Below, in pieces: positions 60,714 to 64,000 of a stretch of 64,000 nucleotides of DNA (position 1 is its first letter; every line of letters begins with the position of its first letter). The notes under the pieces are model-generated. The model made no database searches. It was not told the origin of the DNA and saw nothing but the letters and a program-made list of their open reading frames with translations. Both the position numbers and the translations under genes were made by a program. Source of the stretch: SZUA-36 sp963801195 (GTDB taxonomy: Bacteria > Pseudomonadota > Gammaproteobacteria > Xanthomonadales > SZUA-36). Location of the stretch: assembly GCA_963801195.1 (NCBI GenBank), contig CAWDDX010000007.1:1364001-1428000 (forward strand). Direction: 5' to 3'.

Positions 60714-60819
60714 TCTTTGAATCAGATTATTGTCTGATTGACCTGAATAGGGATACTTTGGCCGCAAAAATGGCAGTGTGCAGATAACAGAATGGCACTA
60801 CTTGTTCAGGAGTACAGCG

Positions 60820-61725
60820 ATGACCGCGAATATCCTGCGAACCCCCGAGGCACGCTTCAGCGTACTTCCCGGGTTTCCCTACGAGCCACACTACGCCGAA
60901 GGTCTCCGCGGCTTTGAGCCGCTGCGCCTCGCTTACATCGACGAAGGGCCGCGTTCTGCCAAGACGGTTTTTCTTTGTCTTCATGGCGAGCCAACGTGGA
61001 GCTACCTCTACCGCAAGATGATCCCGGTTTTCACTGCGGCTGGACACCGCGTGGTCGCACCCGACTTCTTCGGTTTCGGCCGCTCGGACAAACCCGTGGA
61101 CGAGGCGACCTATACCTTCAGCTTCCACCGTGACAGCCTGATCCGTTTCATCGAGCGTCTCGATCTGCATAACATCACGCTCGTGTGTCAGGACTGGGGC
61201 GGCGTGCTCGGCCTGACGCTCCCCATGGACATGCCGGAACGCTTCACCCGGCTGCTGGTAATGAACACGGGTATCGCGGTTGGCGGGCCTGTCTCAGAAG
61301 GGTTCGCACTGTGGAAGTCGTATGCAGCGACGATACCCGAGATACCCATTGCAGCGCTCATTACCCGGGACGCGCGCGACGCGGTCAACCTGATGGACGC
61401 CTATGCGTACGAAGCACCCTTTCCCGACAGCCGCTACAAGGCGGGCGTGCGTCGATTCCCGCAGATCGTTCCCGTCGAACCGGGGATGGACGGCGTCGAG
61501 CTCGGCAAGCGGGCACGGACCTTTTGGGCGGACCATTGGCGTGGCGACTCATTCATGGCGATCGGCATGCGGGATTCCATTCTGGGCGAACCGGTCATGG
61601 AGTATCTCCGCAAACAAATTCACGGCTGCGGGGAGCCGATGCGGATCGAAGAGGCGGGCCATTTTGTACAGGAATATGGAGAACCCATAGCGCGGCGCGC
61701 GCTCGAGGTGTTCGGACTCGGATGA
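60820..61725 (+). CDS. Haloalkane dehalogenase, DhlA-like (subfamily I)
   Basis: The ATG at 60820 gives 301 residues that closely follow Xanthobacter DhlA: the opening RTPEARFS, HGEPTWSYLYRKMIPVF (oxyanion region), PDFFGFGRSDKPVDE, nucleophile Asp125 in CQDWGG with Trp126, Trp165 in FALWKS (second halide ligand), Asp252 in GMRDSILG and His281 in AGHFVQEYGE. The triad Asp-Asp-His and both tryptophans are present. Such enzymes hydrolyse short haloalkanes to alcohols. GC is high and unlike the genes just before it. Confidence 0.88.
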   Translation: MTANILRTPEARFSVLPGFPYEPHYAEGLRGFEPLRLAYIDEGPRSAKTVFLCLHGEPTWSYLYRKMIPVFTAAGHRVVAPDFFGFGRSDKPVDEATYTFSFHRDSLIRFIERLDLHNITLVCQDWGGVLGLTLPMDMPERFTRLLVMNTGIAVGGPVSEGFALWKSYAATIPEIPIAALITRDARDAVNLMDAYAYEAPFPDSRYKAGVRRFPQIVPVEPGMDGVELGKRARTFWADHWRGDSFMAIGMRDSILGEPVMEYLRKQIHGCGEPMRIEEAGHFVQEYGEPIARRALEVFGLG

Positions 61726-61737
61726 ACGTGCAGCCCG

Positions 61738-62472
61738 ATGCCAACCATGAATGCACGCGCTGATAATGTAGTTGCTGTTCGCTGTCGCGGTGTAGTCAAA
61801 ACCTATGGAACGGGCGCGGCGAAAGTGGCGGCTTTGCGGGGCATTGACCTTGAAGTATACCGTGGTGAATTAATGATGCTTGTCGGTCCATCGGGATGTG
61901 GCAAGACAACGCTTATTTCAATTATTTCGGCCATTCTGGAGCAGGATGAAGGGCAATGTGAAGTGCTTGGTCATGATCTGCAGTCCCTTGATCAGGAAAC
62001 AAAAAATCATTTTCGCGGGAAAATAATTGGTTTTGTTTTCCAGGTGTTTAACCTGCTGCCGGCATTGACAGCATTAGAGAATGTTGCCGTGCCATTATTA
62101 ATCAGGGGTGTCGCCTACAAGTCTGCGATGAAGCAGGCGCAAGTGGTCCTTGATTCCGTAGATTTGGCATCCCGGGCAGATGCCTTACCAGGTAAGCTAA
62201 GCGGAGGACAACAGCAACGTGTCGCGATTGCGCGTGCCCTTGTCCATGATCCAAAGCTGATAGTCTGTGACGAACCAACCAGTAGCCTTGATCACAAAAC
62301 CGGACAAGAGATGATGACCATACTTCGTGACCTTGCCCACAGTTCAGACCGAACCATGATCATCGTTACGCATGATAATCGTATCCTGGAGTTTGCAGAT
62401 CGGGTTGCACGCATGGATGATGGCAGAATCGTCGGTGTGGGAACGGGCAAGGAAGGACAAAAATTGCTATGA
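61738..62472 (+). CDS. ABC transporter ATP-binding protein, MacB/LolD type
   Basis: The 244-residue ATPase has Walker A GPSGCGKTT, Q-loop VFQVFNLLP, signature LSGGQQQR, Walker B LIVCDEPTSSLD and switch His in VTHDNR. It groups with MacB/LolD/DevA-type exporters. The next gene overlaps it by 4 nt and encodes an adaptor, followed by a permease with no gap, so the three form one export system. ATG 61747 is an alternative start. Confidence 0.92.
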   Translation: MPTMNARADNVVAVRCRGVVKTYGTGAAKVAALRGIDLEVYRGELMMLVGPSGCGKTTLISIISAILEQDEGQCEVLGHDLQSLDQETKNHFRGKIIGFVFQVFNLLPALTALENVAVPLLIRGVAYKSAMKQAQVVLDSVDLASRADALPGKLSGGQQQRVAIARALVHDPKLIVCDEPTSSLDHKTGQEMMTILRDLAHSSDRTMIIVTHDNRILEFADRVARMDDGRIVGVGTGKEGQKLL

Positions 62473-63389
62473 AACGGTTCTACATCCTGCCTTTGCTGGC
62501 AATTATCGGTCTCGGTATCGCGATAGCAACAATCTTTTATGGTAATAAAGCTCCAGGTGTTATGACCCGGGAAATCCCGCAATTCCAGCCACCATTTGAA
62601 TTCTGGGTCGCCGGTGCAGGTATTGTCGAGGCCACGACCGGCAATATTTCCATCGGCACACCGGTTTCAGGCATCGTCATGGAGATTTATGTAAAAGTGG
62701 GAGACCACGTACAAACCGGTGACCCCCTGTTCAAGATTGATGACCGTGCGCTGCATGCCCAACTTCTGACGGCCGATGCAAGGGTAACGGAAGCCACCGC
62801 GGCATTACAAAAGCCGAAGCATCGGCTTAAAAATGCCGAACAGCTCAAGAAACGTGATCCGAATGCGATCAGTGATCAGAACCTCGGTGATCTTCTGGAT
62901 GAGGCCGCCCAGGCTGAAGCCACGCTGGTATTGGCCAGGACGCAGCTTGTGCAACTCCAGGTCGAAATAGAACGACATACCGTGCGCGCGCTGGTGCCCG
63001 GTGAAGTGCTGCAATTGCGAATGCGCCTGGGTGAATACGTTGAAGGCAGCAGCGCCACGCCTCCATTGTTGGTGCTGGGCGGGAGTGACAGGATGTACTT
63101 GCGCGTCGATGTGGACGAGCATGATGCCTGGCGGGTTCAACCCGGAATGAAAGCCGTCGCCTTTGTGCGCGGTCACCCGGAAGTGAAGATACCGCTAAGC
63201 TACGAGTATACCGAGCCGCAAATTATCCCCAAGACTTCATTGACGGGCCAAAGCACGGAGCGCACCGATACACGTGTTTTACAAATCCTCTACAGCTTCG
63301 CCATTACCGACGCTGCTATTCATATTGGCCAGCAACTGGATGTATTTATCGAGGCGCCGGCAAATCAGGCGGGTGACGCGGGACCATAG
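62469..63389 (+). CDS. HlyD/MacA-type periplasmic adaptor of the ABC exporter
   Basis: The 306-residue protein has one N-terminal membrane helix (about 5-23), a lipoyl-like half (GTPVSGIVMEIYVKVGDHVQTGDPLFKID), a coiled-coil hairpin (about 95-160) and the second lipoyl half (TVRALVPGEVLQLRMRLGEYV). It overlaps the ATPase gene by 4 nt and ends next to the permease start. It links the inner-membrane transporter to the outer membrane or envelope. Confidence 0.88.
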   Translation: MKRFYILPLLAIIGLGIAIATIFYGNKAPGVMTREIPQFQPPFEFWVAGAGIVEATTGNISIGTPVSGIVMEIYVKVGDHVQTGDPLFKIDDRALHAQLLTADARVTEATAALQKPKHRLKNAEQLKKRDPNAISDQNLGDLLDEAAQAEATLVLARTQLVQLQVEIERHTVRALVPGEVLQLRMRLGEYVEGSSATPPLLVLGGSDRMYLRVDVDEHDAWRVQPGMKAVAFVRGHPEVKIPLSYEYTEPQIIPKTSLTGQSTERTDTRVLQILYSFAITDAAIHIGQQLDVFIEAPANQAGDAGP

Positions 63390-64000
63390 ATGCTTTATAT
63401 CGCCTTGAAAATGCTCATGGGTGACCGGGCCAAATATTTTGGCCTGCTGATGGGCATTTCGTTTACTGCCTTTCTAGTTACTTTTGCGGCTTCTTACTTC
63501 GCGGGCTTCATGACGCGTGGATTTTCATTGATATCGGAGAACAGTTCAGCCAATGTTTGGGTCATGGACCCTGCCGTCGATTCTGTCGAACTCATGACCA
63601 ACATGACCGGCTCGGCGCTGGAGCGCGTGCGCGGCGTCGATGGGGTTCGCTATGCCGTGCCTTTGACGCTGGGTGATGTCGATGTGCGTTTCCCGAATGG
63701 CCGCTTTCAATCATTCCAGGTCATCGGTGTGGACGATGCCACCCTGGCGGGCGCTCCGGTCTTGATAAATGGAGACTCGCCCGAGGTATTACGCGCCCCC
63801 GACGCGGTCATTGTGGATGCCGGTGGCAGCAGTGGGAAAATGCAAACCCCGGCGTTGAAAGCAGACCAATGGCCGCACGATGGCGCGCATCTCAATGTAC
63901 CGATGCGCGAGTTAACGCCAGGCGATGAGCTTTTAGCCAATGGCCGCCGCATCGTGGTAGCCGGGCGCTCGGAAACCCTGCCCCGGTTTCCGCCCAGGCC
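63390..64000 (+). CDS. FtsX/MacB-type ABC transporter permease, N-terminal part
   Basis: The ATG at 63390 follows the adaptor stop directly. The frame reads MLYIALKMLMGDRAKYFGLLMGISF with the first membrane helix at about 18-40, then a periplasmic domain (SSANVWVMDPAVDSVE, VRYAVPLTLGDVDVRF), typical of FtsX-type permeases such as DevC. It is open to the end of the window; the remaining helices lie outside. Confidence 0.87.
   Translation, partial: MLYIALKMLMGDRAKYFGLLMGISFTAFLVTFAASYFAGFMTRGFSLISENSSANVWVMDPAVDSVELMTNMTGSALERVRGVDGVRYAVPLTLGDVDVRFPNGRFQSFQVIGVDDATLAGAPVLINGDSPEVLRAPDAVIVDAGGSSGKMQTPALKADQWPHDGAHLNVPMRELTPGDELLANGRRIVVAGRSETLPRFPPR

Overview
The window reads as chromosomal DNA of a ubiquinone-making gammaproteobacterium. 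The evidence is a UbiT/UbiU/UbiV/UbiD set arranged as in Escherichia coli, together with RapA, RsgA, Uup, YjjX, TrhP (YegQ) and OmpR/histidine kinase genes of gammaproteobacterial type. A membrane alkane hydroxylase (AlkB), an acyl-CoA dehydrogenase and a DhlA-like haloalkane dehalogenase suggest a hydrocarbon-using environmental organism. The exact order or genus cannot be told from the sequence alone. No rRNA, tRNA or CRISPR array was seen.

Region 1 (1-6.5 kb) holds the end of a nucleoside hydrolase gene, ribokinase, and then a quinone block: an rquA-like methyltransferase-fold gene, ubiT on the minus strand, and ubiU-ubiV-ubiD on the plus strand. A perfect FNR/Anr box lies between the divergent ubiT and ubiU, and a one-mismatch box lies upstream of the rquA-like gene. 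Together they look like an oxygen-responsive module for making ubiquinone without O2 and possibly converting it to rhodoquinone.

Region 2 (6.8-43.5 kb) is mostly ordinary core and accessory genome: pyruvate kinase, SDR, M48 lipoprotein protease, aldo/keto reductase, a TetR gene with a matching pair of operators, an EF-hand protein, TrhP, PPK2, a two-component system with a His-rich sensor, Uup, a cysteine-synthase-like enzyme, glyoxalase, Hsp20, AlkB, a DUF5916 outer-membrane protein, cytochrome b561, RapA, S9 and S41 peptidases, a fasciclin protein, a SHOCT protein plus permease, YjjX, acyl-CoA dehydrogenase, RsgA and a radical SAM protein. A 211-bp MITE-like element and an internally deleted Na+/H+ antiporter pseudogene also lie here.

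Region 3 (43.5-57.7 kb) is a chromosomal integron. The integrase gene (minus strand) is interrupted by a single in-frame amber codon. It is followed by about 18 plus-strand gene cassettes separated by attC sites. Eight cassettes are or were toxin-antitoxin modules (HicAB, three HigBA copies, Phd/RelE, Phd/ParE, two BrnTA types, Phd/YoeB). Others encode lipoproteins, small membrane proteins, a CPBP protease, a serine hydrolase and two DUF1841-like proteins. The array is decaying: an IS256-family element with an 8-bp target duplication splits a brnT gene, several genes carry nonsense or deletion lesions, and several attC crossover motifs are mutated.

Region 4 (58-64 kb) holds low-GC single genes (thioesterase, EamA transporter, SnoaL remnant, HAD phosphatase, small membrane protein), the haloalkane dehalogenase, and an ABC ATPase-adaptor-FtsX-type permease operon that runs off the end of the window.
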